DNA of 38,354 nt. Origin: Actinomycetes bacterium. GTDB taxonomy: Bacteria > Actinomycetota > Thermoleophilia > Gaiellales > F1-60-MAGs149. The position numbers were made by a program, and so were the translations under genes. A model generated the notes under the pieces. The model saw nothing but the letters and a program-made list of their open reading frames with translations, ran no database searches and was not told the origin of the DNA. The stretch lies in contig JANYCN010000017.1 in NCBI GenBank assembly GCA_025360225.1, positions 1 through 38,354 on the forward strand, read 5' to 3'. The number at the start of each line of letters is the position of its first letter. Positions within the stretch are counted from its first letter, which is position 1. Positions 26,860 through 34,359 of this stretch are shown piece after piece.

Positions 26860-26860
26860 T
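26855..26860 (+). promoter_or_regulatory. -10 box of tRNA-Leu
   Basis: TATAGT, 11 nt before the tRNA 5' end, is the best -10 match in this GC-rich window and overlaps the stop codon of the PLP enzyme gene. No clear -35. Confidence 0.5.
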
Positions 26861-26871
26861 GCAGATCCCGC

Positions 26872-26955
26872 GCGGATGTGGCGGAATTGGTAGACGCGCA
26901 CGGTTCAGGTCCGTGTGCCCGTAAGGGCGTGGAGGTTCAAGTCCTCTCATCCGCA
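26872..26955 (+). tRNA. tRNA-Leu (anticodon CAG)
   Basis: 84-nt class II tRNA. Acceptor arms GCGGATG and CATCCGC pair, discriminator A at 26955, CCA not encoded. D-arm has GGCGGAATTGGTAGACGC; the anticodon arm CACGG-TTCAGGT-CCGTG gives CAG; long variable arm (TGCCCGTAAGGGCGT); T-arm GGAGG-TTCAAGT-CCTCT. Reads CUG codons, common in this genome. Followed 21 nt later by a MITE copy. Confidence 0.97.
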
Positions 26956-26976
26956 TCGCGATCGGCGCCTAGCCTA

Positions 26977-27193
26977 GTGGTCTGATTGTCAGATGGCATG
27001 GTCATCGGGTGTCTGGAGCGAGCGGGAGCGTTGCGCGTCGCGCAGGGCTTGCTGATCGCGGGCGTGCTGGATAGCACGCCCGCTCGCACGCGTGTCAAGG
27101 CGAAGGCCTTGACACGCTAAGTGCAAGCGGCGCGCGACGTTCTCGCGAAGCCCACGATCCGGCACGCAGAGCGGGCCGGGGCGTGGTCGCCGC
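26977..27193 (+). mobile_element. MITE copy 1, right end missing
   Basis: 217 bp matching 28989-29205 with 5 mismatches and no gaps. It starts GTGGTCTGATTG next to CTAG (TA at 26975-26976), like the intact copy, but about 95 bp including the right terminal repeat are absent; the match stops where the acetyltransferase coding sequence begins. Both internal hairpins are kept (27058-27083 and 27090-27117). Confidence 0.88.
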
Positions 27194-27688
27194 GAGCTCG
27201 AGCAGCATCCGCGTGTTGCCAAGGGTGTTGGGCTTGACGCGTTCTAGCTCGAGGAACTCAGCGACGCCTTCGTCGAAGGAGCGTCGCAGCTCGTCGTAGA
27301 CCGCCGGCGACACCGGCGCGCCCTCGATCTCGGAGAACCCGTGACGCGCGAAGAAGGCGACCTCGAAGGTGAGGACGAACACGCGGGCGATCCCCAGCTC
27401 GCGCGCCGTTGCGATCAGCTCGGCGACGATCGCGTGGCCGACGCCTGCGCCGCGGCAGGCGCTGTCGACGGCGACGGTGCGGATCTCCGCGATGTCCTCC
27501 CACAACGGGTGCAGCGCGCCGCAGCCGACGACGACGCCGTCGAGCTCGGCGACGCGGAAGTCCTGGATGTCCTCGTACAGCGCGACGGGCTGTTTCGCCA
27601 GCATGATGCCGTCGCTGACGTACGCCTCGACGAGCGCCCTGATCACACGGACGTCTGCCGTGCGTGCTCGTCGAACGACCGCGCGCAC
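27095..27688 (-). CDS. ArgA-like N-acetyltransferase with MITE-derived tail
   Basis: 197 aa GNAT enzyme of the amino-acid N-acetyltransferase type found as a short ArgA in actinobacteria (first step of arginine synthesis). Core: VVRRARTADVRVIRALVEAY, acetyl-CoA loop VDSACRGAGVGHAIVAELI, and the family end RVKPNTLGNTRMLLEL. After that the last ~30 residues (PRPALRAGSWASRERRAPLA...) and the TGA stop come from MITE copy 1; the same peptide is encoded, unused, by copy 2. The natural stop was lost. The GTG at 27688 starts 4 nt after the flavoprotein stop; upstream residues in the frame overlap that gene. Probably still active, since the fold is complete. Confidence 0.82.
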   Translation of the reverse strand: MRAVVRRARTADVRVIRALVEAYVSDGIMLAKQPVALYEDIQDFRVAELDGVVVGCGALHPLWEDIAEIRTVAVDSACRGAGVGHAIVAELIATARELGIARVFVLTFEVAFFARHGFSEIEGAPVSPAVYDELRRSFDEGVAEFLELERVKPNTLGNTRMLLELAATTPRPALRAGSWASRERRAPLALSVSRPSP

Positions 27689-27692
27689 GTCG

Positions 27693-28358
27693 CTACGCGC
27701 GGCTGTAGCCGGCGATGGTGTCGGTGATCTCGATCCCGGCACGCAGGCGTGGGTCGGCGAGCGGCGGCCCGAACGTCGTCCTTGCGGGGATCACGCCGGC
27801 CCAGCAGTCGACCTCGGCGACGTCCTCGTCGGGGTCCCCTGGCGGCCCGCTGCGAACCTTGGCGGACGCCTCGTTCAGCGGCAACCAGACGATCGTCGTC
27901 GCCTTCAGCTCGGTCGCCGTCGGGGGGCGCAGGTCGGCCCAGCGGTTCGGGATGATGCGGTTCGTGAAGAGCGCGAGCGCCGCGAGCTTCTCGTCCGCAT
28001 CGTCGATCAGCGTCGGCATGCCGAGCACGGCGACGGAGCGGTAGTTCGCCGAGTGGTTGTACGCCGACCTGGCGCAGACGAGGCCGTCGAGCAGCGTGAC
28101 GGTGACGCAGCACCGTGCGCCGGCGGCGAGCAGGCGCATCGGACGCGACGCGGAGGAGCCGTGCAGCAGGAGCCGGTCGCCGTCGCGCACGTGCTGGCTC
28201 GGGATGACGTATGGCTGGTCGTCGACGACGAAGCCGATGTGACAGACGATCGCCTCGTCGAGGATCGGCTCGATCGTCGGCGCGTCGTAGTGACCGCGCT
28301 CGGGCATCCGACGTACGCGGACGCGGTCGGTGGGTGGGGTGGTCGGAGCGCGGCTCAT
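27693..28358 (-). CDS. Pyridoxamine-phosphate-oxidase-like FMN protein
   Basis: 221 aa of the split-barrel flavin-binding family (NimA/pyridoxamine 5'-phosphate oxidase-like). Seen: ILDEAIVCHIGFVVDDQPYV, then DRLLLHGSSASRPMRLLAAG (phosphate-binding), and the barrel strands LDGLVCARSAYNHSANYRSV. These proteins reduce nitro groups or bind FMN in unknown reactions. Upstream gene of a two-gene unit with the acetyltransferase. TAGCCT sits 6 nt before the ATG. Confidence 0.85.
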   Translation of the reverse strand: MSRAPTTPPTDRVRVRRMPERGHYDAPTIEPILDEAIVCHIGFVVDDQPYVIPSQHVRDGDRLLLHGSSASRPMRLLAAGARCCVTVTLLDGLVCARSAYNHSANYRSVAVLGMPTLIDDADEKLAALALFTNRIIPNRWADLRPPTATELKATTIVWLPLNEASAKVRSGPPGDPDEDVAEVDCWAGVIPARTTFGPPLADPRLRAGIEITDTIAGYSRA

Positions 28359-28364
28359 GTCGGG

Positions 28365-28370
28365 AGGCTA
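28365..28370 (-). promoter_or_regulatory. Leaderless -10 box of the FMN protein gene
   Basis: Minus-strand TAGCCT followed by 6 nt and the ATG at 28358. Same layout as the boxes before 9011, 23961 and 25571. Confidence 0.5.
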
Positions 28371-28431
28371 CCGCTGGCCGTGACGGCGCTCGTCATACTG
28401 TCGCCAACGCGGTCGTCCCCGGGCTCGCGAG

Positions 28432-28986
28432 GTGAGCGCGGTCATCGACGAGGTGGTGTTCCGCGAGCTCGAGGAGGCGGCTGGGGTCGAGTTCGTGCGC
28501 GAGCTCGTCGACGCGTTCGCTCGAGCTGGGCGGCATTGACCGCGCCGCCGCCGCTCACCGCGCGCTCGTCTGCGAGTGCAACGAGGCGATGGCGAGGCTC
28601 CTGGAGCTCGCTGGTGGGTAGCCCCGGGCGCCTGAGCGTCGTCGACGACAACCGCCTGAACCGGCTCCTGCTCTCGCGGTCGCTCGAGCTGCTCGGCCAC
28701 GCGGTCGAGGGCGCCTTCGATGTGCACCGGCGCCGAGCGCGGCGCCCGCAGCAGACGCCGTCGCTGCAGCCGTTGACCTGCTCGAGCTGCTCGCCGGCTT
28801 CAACGACGAGCAGGTCATCCGGGGTCGAGACCGTCTCGACGTCTGCATCGGCATCGCGACGGGCGACGTCGTTGCCGGGTACACGGGCACGAACCAGCGC
28901 GCCGCCTACACCGGTGTCGGTGACCTGGGGAGCCGGGCGGCCCGGCTTGAGGCGCCCACGCAGGTCGCCGGCGTGCCCGTTCTTGC
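28432..28986 (+). pseudogene. Decayed Hpt / receiver / nucleotide cyclase locus
   Basis: Three recognisable signalling remnants in three frames. At 28432-28539, VVFRELEEAAGVEFVRELVD resembles the start of an Hpt domain and ends in a premature TGA. At about 28629-28723, LSVVDDNRLNRLLLSRSLEL is the first strand and helix of a response-regulator receiver, then breaks off. From about 28772, LDVCIGIATGDVVAGYTGTN, RAAYTGVGDLGSRAARLEAP and GVPVLAS are the C-terminal half of a class III adenylate/guanylate cyclase. It stops exactly at the CTAG where MITE copy 2 is inserted. Most of each domain is gone, so this is a relic of one or more signalling genes, not a working product. A reading of 28523-28621 between them is unassigned. 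Confidence 0.75.
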
Positions 28987-29069
28987 TAGTGGTCTGATTG
29001 TCAAATGGCATGGTCATTGGGTGTCTGGAGCGAGCGGGGGCGTTGCGCGTCGCGCAGGGCTTGCTGATC

Positions 29070-29095
29070 GCGGGCGTGCTGGATAGCACGCCCGC
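29070..29095. repeat. MITE hairpin 1
   Basis: Arms GCGGGCGTGCT and AGCACGCCCGC pair over 11 bp around a GGAT loop. Identical in copy 1 at 27058-27083. Confidence 0.85.
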
Positions 29096-29101
29096 TCGCA
29101 C

Positions 29102-29129
29102 GCGTGTCAAGGCGAAGGCCTTGACACGC
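29102..29129. repeat. MITE hairpin 2
   Basis: Arms GCGTGTCAAGGC and GCCTTGACACGC pair over 12 bp around a GAAG tetraloop. Identical in copy 1 at 27090-27117, where it contains the stop codon of the acetyltransferase. Confidence 0.85.
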
Positions 29130-29315
29130 TAAGCGCAAGCGGCGCGCGACGTTCCCGCGAAGCCCACGATCCGGCACGCAGAGCGGGCCGGGGCGTGGTC
29201 GCCGGAGCTGAGCGGCGTAGCCACCCGACGGGTGGCAGAGCCGACAAGCGCAGTACGATCCAGGCAGTCGGATGACCACGCCATTTCGCAATCAGACCAC
29301 TAGCACGCCCCGCGG

Positions 29316-29350
29316 GCGGCACAGACCAGCGTAAACCCGGTCTGTGCCGC
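29316..29350. promoter_or_regulatory. 12-bp hairpin before the rhodanese gene
   Basis: GCGGCACAGACC (29316-29327) and GGTCTGTGCCGC (29339-29350) pair perfectly around an 11-nt loop, ending 13 nt before the ATG at 29364. There is no T-run. It may be a terminator for the decayed locus, an operator, or an mRNA leader structure. Confidence 0.6.
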
Positions 29351-29363
29351 TCGAACGACGCCG

Positions 29364-29798
29364 ATGTCGAACACCCTCGATCAGATGCTCGTGGCGGCCC
29401 GCGCGCGGATCCAGCGGGTCGCGCCCGAGGACGTCGCCACGGCCATGGCCACCGGCGCCGTCCTCGTTGACATTCGAACGGCGGACCAGCGCCGGCGCGA
29501 CGGTGTGATCGATGGCTCGATCTGGTACCCGCGCAACTGCCTCGAGTGGCGCTGCGCTCCAGGGGCAGAGCACCGCGACCCGCTCCTCGCAGACGCCGTC
29601 GGGCCCGTCCTGCTGCTCTGCAAGCAGGGCTACCAGACGAGCCTCGCCGCCGCGACCCTCGTCGATCTCGGCGTGCGCGCGGGCGAGGTTGTCGGCGGGT
29701 TCGCCGGCTGGCTCGCGGCAGCGCTGCCGGTCGAGCGGTACGACGACACGCGCCACGACCTGCAGGGCTCCGAGCGGGCCTCGATTCGCGACTACTGA
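29364..29798 (+). CDS. Rhodanese-domain protein
   Basis: 144-aa single-domain sulfurtransferase. VAPEDVATAMATGAVLVDIR begins the domain, and the active-site loop reads LLLCKQGYQTSLAA with the catalytic Cys86, followed by VVGGFAGWLAAALPVE. The six-residue loop after Cys fits small-substrate rhodaneses. It would transfer sulfane sulfur to thiol acceptors or cyanide. No sulfur genes are adjacent. No SD or -10 of the TANNNT kind is seen; the hairpin just upstream may matter. Confidence 0.87.
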   Translation: MSNTLDQMLVAARARIQRVAPEDVATAMATGAVLVDIRTADQRRRDGVIDGSIWYPRNCLEWRCAPGAEHRDPLLADAVGPVLLLCKQGYQTSLAAATLVDLGVRAGEVVGGFAGWLAAALPVERYDDTRHDLQGSERASIRDY

Positions 29799-29988
29799 GG
29801 CTGAGGCGCGTCGACGACGCATGACGCTCGACCGCGACGGTGCGGTGCCGTCTCGTCCGGTGGTCGGAGCGGGCCAAAATCGCGGCTGCCCTTCTCGGCG
29901 GCTCGGTCGGGCGACGCGGGGGCGGCCGCAGGAACGGCGCGCGCGTTGGGGCGGTCCCGCGTTTGCAGCAACGTGGCTGATCTGTAAT

Positions 29989-30031
29989 CCTCCCGGCGGG
30001 AGCAGGCTGGCTCCAGAGACCCAACCGGAGG
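29989..30031 (+). promoter_or_regulatory. Leader with competing hairpins before the NCS1 gene
   Basis: CTCCC-GGC-GGGAG (29990-30002) and GGAGC...GCTCC (29999-30014) cannot form together, and CCTCC (29989-29993) is complementary to the SD core GGAGG (30027-30031). The arrangement could gate translation. I recognise no known riboswitch class here. The rest of the 240-nt gap from 29799 holds nothing I can name. Confidence 0.3.
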
Positions 30032-30038
30032 AACGTCC

Positions 30039-31421
30039 ATGGCTGAGGGAGCCGGGTCGAGCACGATCGAGGTGCTCACGATCCAGCACGTGCCGCTCGA
30101 CCAGCGCCACGGGCGCGCGAGTGACCTGTTCACGATCTGGTTCGGATCGAACATCCAGCCGCTCACCGTCGTCACGGGAGCCCTCGCCCCCGTCGCCTTC
30201 GGCCTGCCGCTCTGGTGGTCGATTGTGGCGCTCGTGATCGGGAACCTCGGTGGCGCACTGTTCATGGCGCTCCACAGCGCGCAGGGGCCGAAGCTCGGGG
30301 TGCCACAGATGATCCAGAGTCGCGGCCAGTTCGGCTCCATCGGCTCGGTGCTCGTGGTGCTCGTCGCGATCGTGATGTACGTCGGGTTCTTCGCATCCAA
30401 CCTCTACATCAGCGGCGAGGCGCTCAACAGCCTGACGGACTCGATCAGCATCCACGCCGGGATGGTCGTCTCGGCGATCATCAGCTTCCTGATCGTGATT
30501 GCCGGCTACACCCTCATCCACAAGCTCAACCGGGTCGCGACGGTCGTGCTCGGGATCGCGATGATCGTCGGCATCGTGCAGCTCCTGTCCGGCACGCTTC
30601 CGGCCGACCTCACGTCGCGCGGCAGCGTCGGCTTCGGCGCGTTCCTCGGCGTCGTCTCGCTTGGAGCCCTCTGGCAGATCGCCTACGCGCCGTACGTGTC
30701 GGACTACTCGCGCTACATGCCGGAGACGATCGCGAGCGTGAAGCAGACCTTCTGGGCGAGCTACTGGGGCTGCTCGCTCGGCTCGATCATCCCGATGATC
30801 TGGGGCGTGCTGATCGGCCTGATCTACAGCGGCAAGGGCGACGCTGTGATCGGTGCGAACGCGATCGGCGGCAAGCTCTCCGCCGCGCTGATGATCGCGT
30901 TCTTCATCGGGCTCTCGAACGGCAACACCCTGAACCTCTACGGTGCCGCGCTCTGTGTGATCACGACGGTGCAGACGTTCGCCGCCGGGTTCCTGCCACG
31001 GGCCAGCGTCCGCATCCTCGTCAGCATCGTTCTCTGCGCCGTCTCGATCGGGCTCGCGGTGAGCTTCTCCGACTTCGTCGCGAGCTACCTGAACTTCGTC
31101 TTCCTGCTGCTCTACCTGCTCGTACCGTGGACGGCGATCAACCTCGTCGACTTCTACCTGATCCGGCACGGGAGCTACGACATCGAGTCCTTCTTCCGGG
31201 CGGACGGCGGCGTCTACGGCCGCGCGAACGTCGTCGCGCTCGCGTCCTACGTGATCGGCGTGCTCGTGCAGTTGCCGTTCATGAGCACGGCCGACTACAA
31301 GGGATTTGCCGTGGCGAGCCTCGATGGCGCCGACATCGCCTGGCTCGTCGGGCTGTTCGTCACCGGGCCAATCTACATGCTCCTCTCTCGGGCGGTTGGA
31401 GGGTCGCGGGCCACCGCGTGA
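30039..31421 (+). CDS. NCS1-family permease
   Basis: 460-aa nucleobase:cation symporter-1 family transporter with about 12 membrane segments. Family marks: [20 protein letters not shown] in TM1, [20 protein letters not shown] following TM2, [15 protein letters not shown] in the middle, and [18 protein letters not shown] near the C-terminal half. Members carry cytosine, purines, allantoin, hydantoins or thiamine-like compounds; the substrate cannot be told. Strong SD GGAGGA at 30027-30032, 6 nt before the ATG. Followed by rpsO after 125 nt; not obviously linked in function. Confidence 0.9.
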   Translation: MAEGAGSSTIEVLTIQHVPLDQRHGRASDLFTIWFGSNIQPLTVVTGALAPVAFGLPLWWSIVALVIGNLGGALFMALHSAQGPKLGVPQMIQSRGQFGSIGSVLVVLVAIVMYVGFFASNLYISGEALNSLTDSISIHAGMVVSAIISFLIVIAGYTLIHKLNRVATVVLGIAMIVGIVQLLSGTLPADLTSRGSVGFGAFLGVVSLGALWQIAYAPYVSDYSRYMPETIASVKQTFWASYWGCSLGSIIPMIWGVLIGLIYSGKGDAVIGANAIGGKLSAALMIAFFIGLSNGNTLNLYGAALCVITTVQTFAAGFLPRASVRILVSIVLCAVSIGLAVSFSDFVASYLNFVFLLLYLLVPWTAINLVDFYLIRHGSYDIESFFRADGGVYGRANVVALASYVIGVLVQLPFMSTADYKGFAVASLDGADIAWLVGLFVTGPIYMLLSRAVGGSRATA

Positions 31422-31546
31422 TCGACCCGCCGGCGGCGCCGGCGGTCCTCGCTGGTACTGTGCGCGCAGGCCGTGGCCCGGCGCGTTCTTCCATGCCTTC
31501 GGAGACCGTGCGGGACCATCGGCGACCACCACCAGGAGGAACGACC

Positions 31547-31816
31547 ATGGCCCTGAGCAAGGAAGGCAAGCAGGAGCTCTACGAGAAGTTCGGCGGCTCC
31601 GCCACCAACACCGGCTCGACCGAGGTGCAGGTAGCGCTGCTCTCGCACCGAATCAGCGAGCTGACAGAGCACATGAAGGTTCACGTGCACGACCATCACA
31701 GCCGCCGCGGGTTGCTGATGCTGGTCGGGCGCCGACGCCGGCTCCTGTCGTACCTGCAGCGCGAGAACCTCGAGGGCTACCGTGCCCTCATCAAGGAGCT
31801 CGGGCTTCGCCGCTAG
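31547..31816 (+). CDS. rpsO: 30S ribosomal protein S15
   Basis: 89 aa, the standard S15 length. Binds the 16S rRNA central domain. Recognised by [40 protein letters not shown] and [26 protein letters not shown] at 31534-31540, 6 nt before ATG. TACTGT at 31456-31461 in the gap is a possible -10. It precedes pnp, the usual bacterial pairing. Confidence 0.97.
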   Translation: MALSKEGKQELYEKFGGSATNTGSTEVQVALLSHRISELTEHMKVHVHDHHSRRGLLMLVGRRRRLLSYLQRENLEGYRALIKELGLRR

Positions 31817-31840
31817 GCGCGGCACGCACGACCCAGGCGA

Positions 31841-31862
31841 GCCCGCGCAATGGGGCGCGGGC
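31841..31862 (+). promoter_or_regulatory. rpsO-pnp intergenic hairpin
   Basis: GCCCGCGC and GCGCGGGC pair over 8 bp around AATGGG, 22 nt before the pnp start. In other bacteria a stem here is cut by RNase III and mediates pnp autoregulation. No T-run, so not a classical terminator. Confidence 0.6.
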
Positions 31863-31884
31863 CGATGAAGGGATGAACGAGAGA

Positions 31885-34350
31885 ATGGCAATCACCACCG
31901 AGGCCGAGCAGACGATCACCGTCGACATCGGCGAGAACGGCATCACGTTCTCCACCGGCCGTCTCGCCAAGCAGGCAGACGGCGCGGTCCTCGTACAGAG
32001 CGGCGAGACGATGGTCCTCGCGACCGCCGTCGGACGGCCTGAGGCGCGGGAGGGAGCCGACTTCTTCCCCCTCACCGTCGACATCGAGGAGAAGATGTAC
32101 GCCGCCGGCAAGATCCCGGGCGGCTTCTTCAAGCGCGAGGGCAAGGCGTCTGAGCGCGCCACCTTGAACGCTCGCATGGTCGACCGCCCGATCCGGCCGC
32201 TCTGGCCGAAGGGCTTCCGCAACGAGGTGCAGGTCATCGGCACCGTGCTGTCGGCCGACTTCGTCACGGGGCACGACGTGCTTGCGATCAACGGGGCGTC
32301 CGCTGCGCTGATGCTGTCGCCGCTGCCGTTCTTCGGCCCGGTCGGCGCCGTGCGCGTCGGGCGGATCGACGGCGAGCTGGCGATCAACCCGTCGCTGCCG
32401 GACATGGAAGGCTCGTCGCTCGACCTGATCGTCTGTGGCACCCTCGACGCGATCACGATGGTCGAGGCGGGCGCTGACCAGATCAGCGAGGACATCATCA
32501 TCGAGGCGCTCGAGCTCGCGCACGTCGCGATCCGCAAGCTTTGCGAGGCGCAGATCGAGCTCCAGCGCGTCGCCGGCAAGCCGAAGTGGTATGACGCCAG
32601 CGTCAAGGCCGAGCTCGAGGCAAAGCACGCCGCGCGCTTTGACTCCTTGCTCGCCGAGCGCGGCCTCGCCGGCATCGCTGACGCCGCCTCGGAGACGCTT
32701 GCGGCCGAGCTTCCCGCGGTCGCCGCGGACGCCGGTGAGGACGTCATGGTGCGTCGCAACCACGTGCGCATGGCGGTCGGCTTCATTGCCGAGGAGCGCC
32801 GTGCCGCCGCCGTCAAGGCGGTCGTCGCGACCCAGTTCGGCGACGCGATCCGCGGCCTCTCCGACGCCGAGCAGGACTCGAAGGAGCTGAAGTCCGCGAA
32901 GCGGTCAGCCCTCATCGAGAGCGTCGTCGCGGGCATCAAGCTCCCGTTCCCGGGAGGGGCAGCCGACGGCGGGCTGGATAGCGCGACCGTCGCCGCGGTC
33001 AAGGTTGCGGTCGACTCCGTGTACAAGGGCATCGTCCGCACGAAGATCGCCGTCGACAAGCGCCGCCCCGACGGTCGTTCCGAGACGGAGATCCGTCCGA
33101 TCAGCTGCGCCGTCGGCATCACGCCGCGCACGCACGGATCGGCTCTCTTCACTCGCGGCCAGACGCAGGCGCTCACGCTTGCGACGCTCGGCACGGTGAA
33201 GGAGGAGCAGCGGATCGATGACCTGTCGCTGCAGAACACCAAGCGCTACATGCATCACTACAACTTCCCGCCCTTCTCCGTCGGCGAGACCGGCTTCATG
33301 CGGGGCCCGAAGCGGCGCGACATCGGCCACGGTGCGCTCGCCGAGCGCGCCCTCGTGCCGGTGATCCCGGCCGCCGAGGTGTTCCCGTACACCGTTCGCG
33401 CGGTGTCTGAGATCCTCGAGTCGAACGGCTCGTCGTCGATGGCGTCCGTGTGTGGCTCCTCGCTCGCGCTGATGGACGCGGGTGTCACGATCATCGCGCC
33501 GGTGGCGGGGATCGCGATGGGTCTGATCAAGGAGGGCGACTCCCACGTCGTGCTGACCGACATCCAGGGCGCCGAGGACCACCTCGGGGACATGGACTTC
33601 AAGGTCGCAGGCACGAGCGAGGGCATCACCGCGCTCCAGATGGACATCAAGATCACCGGCGTCACGCAGGAGATCCTCCGGTCCGCACTCTCCCAGGCTC
33701 GCGACGCGCGCCTGCACATCCTCGCGATCATGAACGAGGCGATCGCGACGCCGCGCACCGAGCTCGCCGCGCACGCGCCGCAGGTGCTTCAGACGAAGAT
33801 CGGCTCCGACCAGATCGGGCTCCTGATCGGCAAGGGTGGCGAGACGATCCGCGGCATCCAGGAGGAGTACCAGGTCCAGATCGACGTCGAGGAGGACGGC
33901 TCGGTGCGCATCTACGGCGCCGGCGACTCTGCGTCCTTGGCGCGCGACCACATCGACCAGATGATGCGGCCCGTGTCGATCGGTGACGTGCTGAAGGAGC
34001 GCAAGGTCGTCAAGGTCTCCGACTTCGGCGCGTTCGTCGAGCTACGCAAGGGCACCGACGGCCTGCTTCACGTGTCGCGGGTCGCACCCGGCGTTCGCAT
34101 CGACTCGATGGAGCAGGTGCTCGACCGTGGTGCGATCGTCGACGTCGAGGTGACCGAGGTCGACACCGACCGCGGACGCATCGGGCTGAAGCTCGTCGCC
34201 CTGCACGAGGACGGGAACGTCGTGACGCCACAGGAGCTGGGTGAGCGATACAAGGTTGCCTATCCCGAGGGGAGCGAGCGACCCGACCGCCCACGCCGCG
34301 ACGACGAACGTCGTGGCGGCGGTGCCCGGCGCGGTGGCGGACGCAGCTAG
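31885..34350 (+). CDS. pnp: Polynucleotide phosphorylase
   Basis: 821-aa 3'-5' phosphorolytic exoribonuclease (trimer, degradosome-type RNA decay). Order: RNase PH domain 1 (about 10-205), helical domain (about 206-370), catalytic RNase PH domain 2 (about 375-605; [32 protein letters not shown]), KH (637-695; [15 protein letters not shown]), S1 (698-772; [18 protein letters not shown]), and an Arg/Gly-rich tail ([13 protein letters not shown]). It is about 100 residues longer than the E. coli enzyme, mainly from a long helical domain and the tail. Start ATG 31885 (MAITTEAE); an ATG at 31873 is in frame but its purine tract touches the codon. Confidence 0.96.
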   Translation: MAITTEAEQTITVDIGENGITFSTGRLAKQADGAVLVQSGETMVLATAVGRPEAREGADFFPLTVDIEEKMYAAGKIPGGFFKREGKASERATLNARMVDRPIRPLWPKGFRNEVQVIGTVLSADFVTGHDVLAINGASAALMLSPLPFFGPVGAVRVGRIDGELAINPSLPDMEGSSLDLIVCGTLDAITMVEAGADQISEDIIIEALELAHVAIRKLCEAQIELQRVAGKPKWYDASVKAELEAKHAARFDSLLAERGLAGIADAASETLAAELPAVAADAGEDVMVRRNHVRMAVGFIAEERRAAAVKAVVATQFGDAIRGLSDAEQDSKELKSAKRSALIESVVAGIKLPFPGGAADGGLDSATVAAVKVAVDSVYKGIVRTKIAVDKRRPDGRSETEIRPISCAVGITPRTHGSALFTRGQTQALTLATLGTVKEEQRIDDLSLQNTKRYMHHYNFPPFSVGETGFMRGPKRRDIGHGALAERALVPVIPAAEVFPYTVRAVSEILESNGSSSMASVCGSSLALMDAGVTIIAPVAGIAMGLIKEGDSHVVLTDIQGAEDHLGDMDFKVAGTSEGITALQMDIKITGVTQEILRSALSQARDARLHILAIMNEAIATPRTELAAHAPQVLQTKIGSDQIGLLIGKGGETIRGIQEEYQVQIDVEEDGSVRIYGAGDSASLARDHIDQMMRPVSIGDVLKERKVVKVSDFGAFVELRKGTDGLLHVSRVAPGVRIDSMEQVLDRGAIVDVEVTEVDTDRGRIGLKLVALHEDGNVVTPQELGERYKVAYPEGSERPDRPRRDDERRGGGARRGGGRS

Positions 34351-34359
34351 CCACCGACG

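Larger units (their letters stand above)
28987..29302 (+). mobile_element. MITE copy 2, intact (IS630-like target)
   Basis: 312-bp element (28989-29300) between TA duplications, in an original CTAG site. The 32-bp terminal inverted repeats 28989-29020 and 29269-29300 match at 27 positions and begin GTGGTCTGATTG. Duplication of TA within CTAG is known for IS630/Tc1-type transposases. No transposase is encoded. Two perfect hairpins (29070-29095, 29102-29129) and a third short one (CCACCC-GAC-GGGTGG near 29220-29235) give it strong RNA-folding capacity. Confidence 0.88.

Noticed and set aside
26989-29291. Similar minus-strand open frames in both MITE copies (77 and 96 codons)
   Set aside because: Similarity follows from the DNA repeat itself; they run through hairpins, lack RBS and resemble no protein.
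29107-30024. 305-codon minus-strand frame covering the rhodanese region
   Set aside because: Antisense to the rhodanese gene with its Cys motif and running into MITE copy 2; Arg/Ser/Pro-rich with no domain.
29980-30035. Possible thiamine or guanidine riboswitch before the NCS1 permease
   Set aside because: The conserved cores of those classes are not present; only generic hairpins are seen.
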